Positions 18,374 to 26,405 of a stretch of DNA of 64,000 nt are shown piece by piece. Below the pieces are notes generated by a model. The model ran no database searches. It worked only from the letters and a program-made list of their open reading frames with translations, and was not told the DNA's origin. The stretch lies in NCBI RefSeq assembly GCF_024171945.1, contig NZ_JAMTCR010000003.1, forward strand, positions 424,211 through 488,210, written 5' to 3'. Made by a program: the position numbers and the translations under genes. The stretch's first letter is position 1. Every line of letters starts with the position of its first letter. Origin of the DNA: Actinokineospora globicatena. GTDB lineage: Bacteria > Actinomycetota > Actinomycetes > Mycobacteriales > Pseudonocardiaceae.

Positions 18374-18534
18374 TTCCCTGCCCCCTGCGAAACCGTGCAT
18401 TCGTCGTGGCGGGGGCGGTTCGGGCGCCGTAGCCAGGTGGAGACTCACAACTCCACCCCGACCACCTCTCCATGGTTCTTCTCGGCCAAGTACCGCTGCC
18501 ATCACCTGCGGCCAAGCCCGAGGAGAACGATCAC

Positions 18535-18645
18535 GTGGCAGCGCGACTAGCAGCCATCGAACGACGGATGATCGAGATGGCCGACGCCCTCGACAGGTTC
18601 CGAGTCGACCTAGCCATGATCCTCCACAACACACGTCGCGACTGA
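18535..18645 (+). CDS. putative 36-residue small protein
   Basis: GTG 18535 lies eight bases after AGGAGA (18521-18526) and opens a frame reading MAARLAAIERRMIEMADALD and then RFRVDLAMILHNTRRD before TGA. The sequence is a likely amphipathic helix with regular hydrophobic spacing, so it could be a small regulator or binding peptide. The strong ribosome site is the main evidence; expression is unproven. Confidence 0.4.
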   Translation: MAARLAAIERRMIEMADALDRFRVDLAMILHNTRRD

Positions 18646-18693
18646 CAGACTTCACAGGCCGTGGTGCGGAACTTGCTGCGTGCAGGCGAGTCG

Positions 18694-19053
18694 TCAAAGC
18701 GCCCTGCGGCTTTGGCCTCTAGGGCTCGTGCGATGGCCAGCAAGCGGGTGGACGAACACCCGGTCCCCATTGACGTTGATGTTCTCGATCGACTCGTGCG
18801 GCTGACGACCACCCATCCCCACCAAGTCGTCCACCACCGCGGCCGTGACACGGGCCTCGACCTCCGGAGACAGCAGTGTGTCGCCGCGCCCCAGCTCGCC
18901 GTTGGCGTAGGTGTCCGCGGCCTCCTGCACTGGCACCGCAGCAAGCGCGCGGCGCTCGGACTGGGTTATCGCCGGTCGACCGACCGCGTCATCTGCGATG
19001 ACCCGGTCGTTGAGCTGCGCGGTCACAGCTTGACGCAGCGCCTCCCAGTAGGC
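18694..19053 (-). pseudogene. remnant of a TadA/CpaF-type secretion ATPase (N-terminal part)
   Basis: The minus-strand frame reads EALRQAVTAQLNDRV, AVGRPAITQSERRALA, TLLSPEVEARVTAAVVDDLV and SIENINVNGDRVFVH. This matches the N-terminal domain of CpaF/TadA ATPases of tight-adherence (Flp) pilus systems up to the conserved NGxDRVFV. The frame then stops at 18694 without Walker A, Walker B or the rest of the ATPase. No start codon or ribosome site is obvious at its upstream end. It abuts the intact prepilin-peptidase gene on the other strand, as left over from a rearranged pilus locus. Confidence 0.6.
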
Positions 19054-19506
19054 CCCGCCCTGGCGGCCTACTCCGCTCTGGCCGCACTCCTCGCCCCCTT
19101 GGTCGTCATTGACGCCCGCGACCAGCGACTGCCCACCAAGCCCATGATCGTGGCCGCTGCTACCACCACGATCATGTTCATCGCCTTCGCCGCAGTTGAC
19201 CACGAGCCAGGACCTCTTCTCCGCGCCCTCGCCAGCTCAGGTACATGCGTGCTCCTGTTGGTCATCACCTACCTGATCACTTCAGGGTTCATCGGAGGCG
19301 GAGACATCCGACTTGCGGCGCTGCTCGTACTAGCTCTCGGCTGGACAGGCTGGAGCGCGGCAGCCCGCAGCATCATGATTGGCCTGATCATCGGCGCGAT
19401 GTACAGCCAGTACCTCCGGCTCCGCCTAAGACTCGGCCCACTTGCCCATATCCCGCTCGGACCAGCGCTCGCTCTCGGAGCGCTGAGTTCCATCCTCATC
19501 GACTAG
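19030..19506 (+). CDS. A24-family prepilin peptidase (TadV/CpaA type)
   Basis: About 158 residues if started at TTG 19030; the frame is open upstream to 18661, but that part lies opposite the TadA remnant and codes nothing recognisable. Both catalytic aspartates of the membrane aspartic peptidase are present: VVIDARDQRLP near the N-terminus and GFIGGGDIRLAALL in the middle. Five or six hydrophobic segments fit the family, which cleaves Flp prepilins. With no pilin or intact ATPase in the window, its substrate must lie elsewhere, or the gene is an orphan. The true start is uncertain. Confidence 0.68.
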   Translation: MTQRLPVGPALAAYSALAALLAPLVVIDARDQRLPTKPMIVAAATTTIMFIAFAAVDHEPGPLLRALASSGTCVLLLVITYLITSGFIGGGDIRLAALLVLALGWTGWSAAARSIMIGLIIGAMYSQYLRLRLRLGPLAHIPLGPALALGALSSILID

Positions 19507-19509
19507 TTC

Positions 19510-20307
19510 TCACCTCCTCTCCTGGTCGTGAGTTCCGAACACGGCCTCTCGTGCTGCGGCGGCGAGGCGACTCTGGGTCTCGTAGGAGAGCCCAAGCCGG
19601 TTCCAGTGAAAGATCACGTGGTGGGCCAGCGTGGCTCGAAGACCTCGGGTGAGCTGGCCTCGTCGAGCAAAGACGATCAAGCTCTCGCCAGCGACGCGGA
19701 ACGATTCAACCCACCCAGCAAGGTGGGCTAGCTGACCACCAGGGCGGACAAGTGCGCTGTCTCGGCCCATATCAACTGCCATGAGGCGTTGGAGGTCGGT
19801 GGCCAACGTCCGTTGTTCATCTGGCGCTGGGGATTGTCCAGGTCGGTTGCTGGCGACCCGCGCCCACACGTCGCCTTGTTCGTACCAGTCTTGTCCTGCT
19901 GCTCTGAGGAGTTCGCTGCATAGCAGGATGCTGTGTTCGCGACGGTGGTTGAGTTCGTTGGGGCGGCTGAGGATCTGTTGGCTGTCGTGGTGGAAGAGTC
20001 GGTGCGCTGCGGCCATGGCGTTGGTGCCGCCGAAGGCGTGAATCTCAGGTTCGTAGATCGTCTCGACCCAGTCGGTGATCTCTCCGGCGGAGTGGAGGCT
20101 GTTGAGAGATTCGCTGACGGTCTTGCGGAGTTCGTTGGCTTGAGTGGGATCGGTCGGGAGGTAGCGCAGACGCCAGCAAGGTGCCTTGCGGATGAACCAC
20201 CATGACGCGGCCCGTTCCATGACCGGCAGCAGCCGGTCGGCTGTGATCAGCTCGGCTTTTGAGTAGTCGGTGAACTCGACACTGATTTGCAGCCACTCTG
20301 GATCCAT
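19510..20307 (-). CDS. thiopeptide-type bacteriocin biosynthesis protein (stand-alone LanB C-terminal domain)
   Basis: 265 residues from the ATG complementary to 20305-20307 (MDPEWLQISVEF), 31 bases after lanC, with GGAAGA upstream. WWFIRKAPCWRLRYL, ETIYEPEIHAFGGTNAMAAAH and LLRAAGQDWYEQGDVW are signatures of the TIGR03891/thiopep_ocin family, related to the domain that eliminates glutamate from glutamylated Ser/Thr. Last gene of the lanthipeptide operon. Why the cluster needs this in addition to the C-terminal domain of its full-length LanB is not evident; these pairs recur in FxLD clusters. Confidence 0.85.
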   Translation of the reverse strand: MDPEWLQISVEFTDYSKAELITADRLLPVMERAASWWFIRKAPCWRLRYLPTDPTQANELRKTVSESLNSLHSAGEITDWVETIYEPEIHAFGGTNAMAAAHRLFHHDSQQILSRPNELNHRREHSILLCSELLRAAGQDWYEQGDVWARVASNRPGQSPAPDEQRTLATDLQRLMAVDMGRDSALVRPGGQLAHLAGWVESFRVAGESLIVFARRGQLTRGLRATLAHHVIFHWNRLGLSYETQSRLAAAAREAVFGTHDQERR

Positions 20308-20338
20308 CGACTGGCTTCTTCCGTTCGTGGTCGGGGTG

Positions 20339-21565
20339 TCACGAGAGGAGAAGGCAAGCGTCCCATTGCGAACTGGGGCGCGTGTCGGTGACAACAGCGT
20401 GGATGGCCAGCGCAGCCCCGGTGCTGCCTTCGAGTAGTTCGCCGTTTCGTTGCGAGGTCACCAGTTGATCTGTCAGCAACGTGGCAAGCATAGGCAGGTG
20501 GTTGTTGAGTTCGTCGGTGGCGGCGTCGCGCGCGACTCGCCATGTGGTGTACAGCAGCCCTGCCGCACCGTGGCACAGGCTCGGGTCGATGATACGGGCG
20601 AGCTGGTCGGGGTCGTTCAAGCAATTCAACAGCGCGGCCTCGGCCGTGTGTTGTCGTGTGGTGTCGTGAGTGGCCAATGCGGCGACTTGCAGGGCCCGGA
20701 CGATGCCGGGTGTGCCATAGCACCACGATGGTTGGGCAGGGCCTGGTTGATCACAGCACCCGGTTCGCGCTTCGGCCAGTGTGATCGTGCGAGGCCACCA
20801 AGATCCCGCGTCATGTGGCTGTTGCCAGGCATCCAACCAGGCGCAGATCCGAGCGATCGCCTCGGCGTGACCGGGGACTGCGACTCCTTGGCGTAACGCG
20901 AGAGCGAGCAGGGTCAAGGGGCCGGTGATGCCGTGCGCCATCCCGAAGTTGCCGTGTCCGCCAGGGTAGTCAGTTGGTGCCTGCCCAGTCGGGCCGTGTT
21001 CGGTCCACCACCCTGGCAGGTCGTCGCCGGGCAGCGATTCCGTGAGCCGGACAAGGTAGATCAGCACGTCCCGGGTGATGCGGTGATCGGGCGAGCGAAG
21101 CAGGAGGTAGGCGCCTAGACCAGTCAGGCCGCGGATGAGGTCGAACTCGGCCAGTGCGGGGCGTTCGCCGCGGTCGATGCGGGCGTGTGCGGCGGTGAGA
21201 CGGGCGCGAGTGACCTGTCGGGTGGCGGTCGCCAGGTCGGCTTGAGCGTGCTGGTAGCCGCCGGTGGCCTCGGCGGCGGCGTGAGTAAGGAAGGCGAGGG
21301 CGGGCACTCCATAGAACAAGCAGGAACTCGGGCTTCCGTCAAGGTCGTCGCAGGCGGCTGTCGACAGCCAGGTGTGCGCCACTGCGCGGTGTTCAGGCTG
21401 GGTGAATGCGCGTTCGATGTGCAGAAGGGCGATACCGGCGCTTCCTCCGGCGAGTGACTGCGGTCGTGGAGTGTGGTTGCCGACGTGGGTGGCTGGACTG
21501 CCGGGTTCACCCAGTTCGACCGCGATTTCCTCGGCCAAGCTGGCTAGTGCGTGGAGGTTTCGCAT
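20339..21565 (-). CDS. lanC: LanC lanthionine cyclase
   Basis: 408 residues from an ATG that overlaps the lanB stop by 22 bp. Zinc ligands are Cys282 (SWCYGTPG) and Cys331-His332 (SLCHGAAG); His211 in GMAHGITGPL is the conserved active-site histidine. The double-barrel repeats LAGGSAGIALL, IRGLTGLGAYLL and GSTGAALAIHA are in place. It adds cysteine thiols to the dehydrated residues made by LanB, forming lanthionine or methyllanthionine rings. Translational coupling to lanB suggests the two work as a complex. Confidence 0.92.
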   Translation of the reverse strand: MRNLHALASLAEEIAVELGEPGSPATHVGNHTPRPQSLAGGSAGIALLHIERAFTQPEHRAVAHTWLSTAACDDLDGSPSSCLFYGVPALAFLTHAAAEATGGYQHAQADLATATRQVTRARLTAAHARIDRGERPALAEFDLIRGLTGLGAYLLLRSPDHRITRDVLIYLVRLTESLPGDDLPGWWTEHGPTGQAPTDYPGGHGNFGMAHGITGPLTLLALALRQGVAVPGHAEAIARICAWLDAWQQPHDAGSWWPRTITLAEARTGCCDQPGPAQPSWCYGTPGIVRALQVAALATHDTTRQHTAEAALLNCLNDPDQLARIIDPSLCHGAAGLLYTTWRVARDAATDELNNHLPMLATLLTDQLVTSQRNGELLEGSTGAALAIHAVVTDTRPSSQWDACLLLS

Positions 21566-24555
21566 CGGCGGCCCTTCCGGTAACTGGTCTGACTCAATGC
21601 GGCGGCGCGGGCCAAGCGGTGGCTGGTTCGCTCGGCGTCTGGTGAGATGCCCAGGGTGCGGACGCTGTGCAGGTGCAGCAGCGAGCCCAGCACCGCGTTC
21701 GGCGGGGGGCCTCCTGCTTGGGTGAGCGCCGCACGGTAGTTCGCTACCGCGGTCCGCCGTGCTGTCCACGCGGTGGCAATCTGCTCACCGCCGGGCAAGT
21801 TCCGGATTGCCGCCTGCTCAGCTCGCGGATCTGACAGGTGAAGCGCTTGGTCGTAGACCCGGCGGTCGTGTGCGGAAGCTGAGCCGGTGGTGATGTGTTC
21901 GATCAACCACGTCGCAGCCGCAGCCTGGTCGCCGGTGAAGCCGGTTGCGAGGTCGACCAAGCTCGCGGTGACAAGCGCGCGGTCGTCAACGGCGCCGGGG
22001 CTTGTCAGGTGTGTTCGTTGGGCGAGCGCGACGACTGAGTCCGCAGCGAACACATCTTCCGCTGCGGCCATGGTCGGGCCGTGCCCGAAGCGGCCGGTCT
22101 CCGGGAGGTAGGTGTCCATCTGCATGGTCGCGATCAGCCCACGTTGGCGCAGTCGCATTGCCCACGCGCCGAGTTCAGCGGCGACCGGGCCGAATTGTGC
22201 GGGGTCGGTGAGCCGGATGCGCAGGCGCAGGTGGTTGTCGGGATCGCGGTAGGGCAGGAACCACCACTGCACCGTTTCGTCCAGTGTGGGCAGTAGTTCG
22301 GTGAGGTAGCTGGCGAGCACGGCGGAGTGTCGGTCTGGGTGGCCGTAGAGCTTGCAATACAACCACTCGCCGGCGCCGGGTAGATGCCCGTCGTGCGCCG
22401 TGGTCGCGTGGAGGGGAGTCGCACGAGGCGGCAAAGCTGGCCAAGCTCGGGGTTTCGTGGAGGCGAGCGGCACGATGATCTCGTGGGCGTGCTCACCGAT
22501 CCAGCCGAATGCGTCGTCACGGGGAGCTTCCTGCATGGTGGCGTGCCCGTGTCGATCAAGCTGGGCGCGCAACAGGTACAGGTGAGCAGCTTCATCGAGG
22601 TTCAGGCGCAAGCGCTGGTCGTTTCCGCCGAGGTAGATCATGGCGGGCGCCATCGCCGATTCCCGCCACGCGTCGATCGCCGCGTTCCATTCCGCCCACG
22701 GAGCGGACTTGGCGGGCAGGTCTGCGGCATTAAGGGTCCAGCGGGCCGGAGCCAAGACGGTGCGTCGGTAGGTCAAGCGAGGCAGGAACGGTAGCTGTGT
22801 GGCGATACCCCAGGAGAACGGTCCCCAAGTTGCGGCTCTGCCGGTGGTGAGCTCGCAGACCAGACGCAGTAGCGGGTGGGAGAAGTTGGTGAACTCGACA
22901 GCGCTGAACACTTCCGGTTCCAACGGTCGTGCTGTCGAGCGTGACCAGAGAGTGAATCGGTGCGCGTCCCCGATGACCACCAAGTCCTCTGGCGCAAACT
23001 CCCTCTCGAAGGCAGGCCGGTACTCCCCGATCGGAATCAGGTTGGGCAGAACCTGCGGATGACGGGAGACGTTCTCCGTCTCGGTGTAGAGCGGTGGGCA
23101 AGACACTTGAACGCGCTGCCCATCGGCGTTGACGGACGGCAAGTCGGTGTAGGCGCGGACCATGCGGTCCCGATCGGACTCGTCGAGCATGTCGAGGAAA
23201 CGGCCCGCCGTGGTGCCCGCCGCCCGGAACGCTCCGGTCACGACCAGGCTGAAGTCACCGCGGCCAAGCGCGGCAGGGCTGGGCGCGTGCAGCCGAACGG
23301 CGAGTTCAGCATGGGCGAATAGTTGGGCTTGACCGAAGTTGGGAGCCTCCAGCTCGGTGATCGCGGACTCGTCGAGGATGACCTCGACTCTCCGGTTCAT
23401 GGCCGCTGTCTGGGCCAATCTCAGCAGGGCCACGTCCCGATCGTTGGTTGCCGGTGCGGGAACGTCGAGGAGGGAGTCCCGGTATCCGGCTGGATAGCCA
23501 AGGCCTAGATCGGGGTCGGCCAGTTCCAGCAGCGGTACGGCGGCGCCGATGCCGTACCGCTCCAGGAATCGTGCGTGGAAGTCCAACCACCGTGGCGCGC
23601 CGAAGGGATGGGGCGTCAAGCGCGCCAGCACGTTCGCGGCGTGCTCGACTTCTCTGGCGACCGTCTCGGGAAGAACTACCTGTGCGTCGACTCGCATGTC
23701 CGTTCCGCCGTCCGCAACAACTGCGGGGCGCTCGTGGAGCCGGGCCACGATGCCGGACGTGGCCGGGACCTGATCGGCGTCCACTTGGGCCAAAGCAGTC
23801 AGGACGTGTCGGACTGGGTCGACGGAGGTCATGGGTGGGCGTAGGCCGGTGAGCAGCACTCGCTGTTCGACGAGCGTGGCCACCATCGAGGCGATCGTCG
23901 TTGGCGGCACATCGGGGAACTCGTTGGAGAGTCGATCAACCAGGTCGGACATGAGGATCGGTGTGCGCGCGTTGCGCACGACGAGGGCAATGGCGCGGGT
24001 GTAGCGGACGGTGACCTCGGCGGGGTCGGTCCGGGCGGCATCGGGGTTCGGGTGCTGGCGCAGGTTGATGATCAGCCTGCCGTCTCGCTCGACAGCCGTG
24101 TTGTTCAGGACTACCGGCAGCCGCGTGATCAGTTCGTCGCATCGCTCCAGTTCGCTGACCAGACTGGACAACCACACTGCGTCAACCCGCTCGGTCAAGT
24201 GGTGCTGATCACCGACGTGAACGAGCGTGGTCGGACCGAACCTGACGGGTGCCACCCCCGCGAACAGCCCGAACGGGGTAGCCCGGCTGGAGGCCCGTAG
24301 CCGGTAGCGCAGTAGCGACAGCACCGCGCCACGGACTTGCCGAGGTCGTACTTCCTTCCCGGCGCACACCGCGGCGACGCGGCGAGCCAGATCCGGGCTT
24401 GCTGCGCCCACGGCGTTGGCGAACTGTTCGTCGGCCCAGGCTCGCGCAAGCCATCCTCGCCATTGCGGCACATCGCCTGCCACGTCTGGCCACTCCCCTG
24501 CTGTCACCGGCTGGGTCGCCATTCGGAGCATGGCCGCGTCCACGACGGTGAACAC
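21544..24555 (-). CDS. lanB: class I lanthipeptide dehydratase LanB, full length
   Basis: About 1003 residues. I place the start at the GTG complementary to 24553-24555 (MFTVVDAAMLRMA) with GAGGGG 11 bases upstream; the GTG at 24562-24564 adds three residues. The N-terminal Lant_dehydr_N domain, which transfers glutamate from Glu-tRNA to Ser/Thr, shows RYRLRASSRATPFGLFAGVA and HPFGAPRWLDFHARFLERYG. The C-terminal elimination domain shows WLYCKLYGHPDRHSAVL and WWFLPYRDPDNHLRLRIRL. LanB dehydrates precursor Ser/Thr. It follows lanA across a hairpin that probably limits read-through. Confidence 0.93.
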   Translation of the reverse strand: MFTVVDAAMLRMATQPVTAGEWPDVAGDVPQWRGWLARAWADEQFANAVGAASPDLARRVAAVCAGKEVRPRQVRGAVLSLLRYRLRASSRATPFGLFAGVAPVRFGPTTLVHVGDQHHLTERVDAVWLSSLVSELERCDELITRLPVVLNNTAVERDGRLIINLRQHPNPDAARTDPAEVTVRYTRAIALVVRNARTPILMSDLVDRLSNEFPDVPPTTIASMVATLVEQRVLLTGLRPPMTSVDPVRHVLTALAQVDADQVPATSGIVARLHERPAVVADGGTDMRVDAQVVLPETVAREVEHAANVLARLTPHPFGAPRWLDFHARFLERYGIGAAVPLLELADPDLGLGYPAGYRDSLLDVPAPATNDRDVALLRLAQTAAMNRRVEVILDESAITELEAPNFGQAQLFAHAELAVRLHAPSPAALGRGDFSLVVTGAFRAAGTTAGRFLDMLDESDRDRMVRAYTDLPSVNADGQRVQVSCPPLYTETENVSRHPQVLPNLIPIGEYRPAFEREFAPEDLVVIGDAHRFTLWSRSTARPLEPEVFSAVEFTNFSHPLLRLVCELTTGRAATWGPFSWGIATQLPFLPRLTYRRTVLAPARWTLNAADLPAKSAPWAEWNAAIDAWRESAMAPAMIYLGGNDQRLRLNLDEAAHLYLLRAQLDRHGHATMQEAPRDDAFGWIGEHAHEIIVPLASTKPRAWPALPPRATPLHATTAHDGHLPGAGEWLYCKLYGHPDRHSAVLASYLTELLPTLDETVQWWFLPYRDPDNHLRLRIRLTDPAQFGPVAAELGAWAMRLRQRGLIATMQMDTYLPETGRFGHGPTMAAAEDVFAADSVVALAQRTHLTSPGAVDDRALVTASLVDLATGFTGDQAAAATWLIEHITTGSASAHDRRVYDQALHLSDPRAEQAAIRNLPGGEQIATAWTARRTAVANYRAALTQAGGPPPNAVLGSLLHLHSVRTLGISPDAERTSHRLARAAALSQTSYRKGRRCETSTH

Positions 24556-24578
24556 CTTGAACACCCCCTCAACATGGA

Positions 24579-24624
24579 TGGTGGCCTGGCGGGAGGTCCG
24601 CTGCCCCTTGCCGCCAGGCCACCA
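24579..24624 (-). terminator. attenuator hairpin between lanA and lanB
   Basis: A 14-bp perfect stem (24579-24592 with 24611-24624) and 18-nt loop lie 18 bases after the lanA stop, within the operon. Partial terminators here are common in lantibiotic operons and give more precursor than enzyme mRNA. Confidence 0.75.
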
Positions 24625-24641
24625 CCGGTCGACGCCTTGGA

Positions 24642-24812
24642 TCAGCAGGTGCTGTTGGAGCAGGCGCTCTGACAGGTCGCGCCGCAGTTGTCGTCGGTGC
24701 TGCGCATCAGGTCGGGCACCACGGGCCCGGAGGACACGATGGTCAGGTCGAGGTCGAACTCACCACCTGACGCGACCGCCTGGACGGGCGCCGACTGCGT
24801 GGAGTTGAGCAT
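24642..24812 (-). CDS. lanA: FxLD-family class I lanthipeptide precursor (LanA)
   Basis: 56 residues from the ATG complementary to 24810-24812, with AAGGAG seven bases upstream. The leader holds the FxLD recognition motif as FDLDL (19-23), in EFDLDLTIVSS. The C-terminus DDNCGATCQSACSNSTC has four cysteines (43, 47, 51, 56) and several Ser/Thr (S38, T39, T46, S49, S52, S54, T55), enough for up to four thioether rings. The leader cleavage site is not certain and no dedicated protease or exporter is in the cluster. D40/D41 are candidate targets of the LanS-like methyltransferase encoded just upstream. The gene is easily missed for its size. Confidence 0.9.
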   Translation of the reverse strand: MLNSTQSAPVQAVASGGEFDLDLTIVSSGPVVPDLMRSTDDNCGATCQSACSNSTC

Positions 24813-24869
24813 GGTGGAGCTCCTTCGGGAACTGGTGAATCCTTCGATGGGGACTACCTGGCCAGACCG

Positions 24870-26108
24870 TCAAGACGAGGTCGGCCAGGAGATCAGGACG
24901 CGCGTGTGCTTCTTGTCGATCAAGCGCCCCTCACCGATCTCGGTGTCGGGGGTGCCGGTCGGGTGGACCTCGATGCGGGCGCCAGGTCCGCCGCGGTGGG
25001 TGCGGTCCCATTCGCGGATCAGCTCGACGTACCGGAAGGCCACGGCGTCGGCATCAGGTCCGTGGCCGTAGACGACAAACTCGAAGGCGGTGCGCTCCTT
25101 GGTGGTGGCCTGTGAGGCGCGGTAGGCGAAGCTGACACCGTCGAGCGCGGTCTTGGCGCCCATGCGCGCCGAGCGTTCGGCTAGCCCGGCCTCGATCGCC
25201 GCTGGTGTGGCCACCAGCAGCCCGAATCCATCCAGCTCGGTGGCCAGGTACAGGTCCAGCTCATCGAACGGCTCGAACCCGCCCACCTCGACCCCAGACG
25301 GCCGCACGACGCGCTCGGAGGTCAGGGCAGCGCTCAACGCGTCGGCGTCGGCGGCCTGGTCGCCGTCCAGCCGCAGGGCGACGTCCTCCCCGTGTAGCAG
25401 CACCAGCCGTTCGGCGTTGGCGCCAGAGCCCTGGATAGGAACGAACCCGCACAGCTCGTAGCCCCGGCTGACCAGGCGTCCCTGCTCGCGGACGAATGCC
25501 ACTGACCGGGTGAGCCCGCGCATCCGTAGCGGAACCACCAGCACCCCGTCGGGAGCGAGCTGGTCGATCCAGGCGGGCGGGATGTCCCAGGCCCCGGCGG
25601 TGACGATGATCCGGTCGAACGGGGCGTGCTCAGGCACGCCCCCCTCAGCGTCGACCAGCAGAACACGAACGCGGTCGTAGCCGGCCTCAGCGAGGCAGGC
25701 CCGCGCGCGGTCGACCACGAACTGGTCGATGTCCACCGTGGTGACCTCGCCGTCCGGCCCGACCAGCTCGGCGATGAGCGCCGCGTTGTAGCCACCGGAC
25801 CCGATCTCCAGCACCCGCATCCCGGGCCGGACCTCGGCCTGCTCCAGCATCGACGCCTGAATCCGCGGAGCGGACACCGAGCTGACCGCGAGCCCGTTCT
25901 CGTCCCGCTTGGTGATCACCACATCATCGCGGTCATACACCTGCTCCAGCGGCGCCTCCGGCGCGAACAACTCACGCGGCACTGTGGCGAAGGCTCGGAT
26001 AACGGGATCTGTGCGCAGTTCCCCCTCGCTCCGCAACTGCTCCACCATCGCCGTCCTGAGCGCGGCGGCGTCCGGGGTGGTGGTGTCGTTGTCTCGTAGT
26101 GTGTTCAC
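24870..26108 (-). CDS. FxLD-system peptide O-methyltransferase (PCMT-like, LanS type)
   Basis: 412 residues from the GTG complementary to 26106-26108 with GGAAG upstream; an in-frame ATG at 26171 would add 21. The first half is a protein-L-isoaspartate methyltransferase fold: VITKRDENGLAVSSVSAP, SAM motif VLEIGSGGYNAAL (99-111) and VTTVDIDQF. The second half is the family-specific extension of the FxLD methyltransferases (TIGR04364 type). Related LanS enzymes methylate an Asp side chain that collapses to succinimide and then isoaspartate. First gene of the operon lanS-lanA-lanB-lanC-thiopep, divergent from its XRE regulator. Confidence 0.9.
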   Translation of the reverse strand: MNTLRDNDTTTPDAAALRTAMVEQLRSEGELRTDPVIRAFATVPRELFAPEAPLEQVYDRDDVVITKRDENGLAVSSVSAPRIQASMLEQAEVRPGMRVLEIGSGGYNAALIAELVGPDGEVTTVDIDQFVVDRARACLAEAGYDRVRVLLVDAEGGVPEHAPFDRIIVTAGAWDIPPAWIDQLAPDGVLVVPLRMRGLTRSVAFVREQGRLVSRGYELCGFVPIQGSGANAERLVLLHGEDVALRLDGDQAADADALSAALTSERVVRPSGVEVGGFEPFDELDLYLATELDGFGLLVATPAAIEAGLAERSARMGAKTALDGVSFAYRASQATTKERTAFEFVVYGHGPDADAVAFRYVELIREWDRTHRGGPGARIEVHPTGTPDTEIGEGRLIDKKHTRVLISWPTSS

Positions 26109-26327
26109 TCGGTCACTCTTCCAGTCGACTTTCGATGCCTCGGCAGTACGCGCCGATGGGTCAGAGATCATCACCGGTCCGGCTGACGCGATGATCGTGA
26201 TTTCCGGCCAGACCGCGGCTACAGGCCGTGCAGCCCTGCCAGCACCCGCTCCAACACCGCTCGACCTGCCCATCGCTACCCTGACGTTCCAGACTCACAG
26301 TGTCCACCCTCATAGTGAGCACTGTAT

Positions 26328-26345
26328 AACTGAGCACGCTCAGTT
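26328..26345. promoter_or_regulatory. 18-bp palindromic operator between lanS operon and XRE gene
   Basis: AACTGAGCACGCTCAGTT is a perfect 8-2-8 palindrome in the 297-bp divergent gap. It overlaps a -10-like TATAAC (26325-26330) reading toward the XRE gene. A second dyad, CTCAC (26294-26298) with GTGAG (26315-26319), lies beside it. The XRE regulator is the obvious candidate binder. Confidence 0.6.
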
Positions 26346-26405
26346 TGCGGTACGCCATTCGAGTGAAGTAGACAACTGCACACGTCAACAACCAGGAGGA
26401 ACCCG

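Noticed and set aside
18661-19029. In-frame upstream extension of the prepilin peptidase
   Set aside because: It encodes nothing recognisable, while the opposite strand carries clear TadA/CpaF N-terminal motifs there.
19510-24812. Possible thiopeptide cluster because of the thiopeptide-type domain protein
   Set aside because: There is no YcaO cyclodehydratase or cycloaddition enzyme; a LanC with intact zinc ligands and an FxLD precursor define a lanthipeptide cluster.
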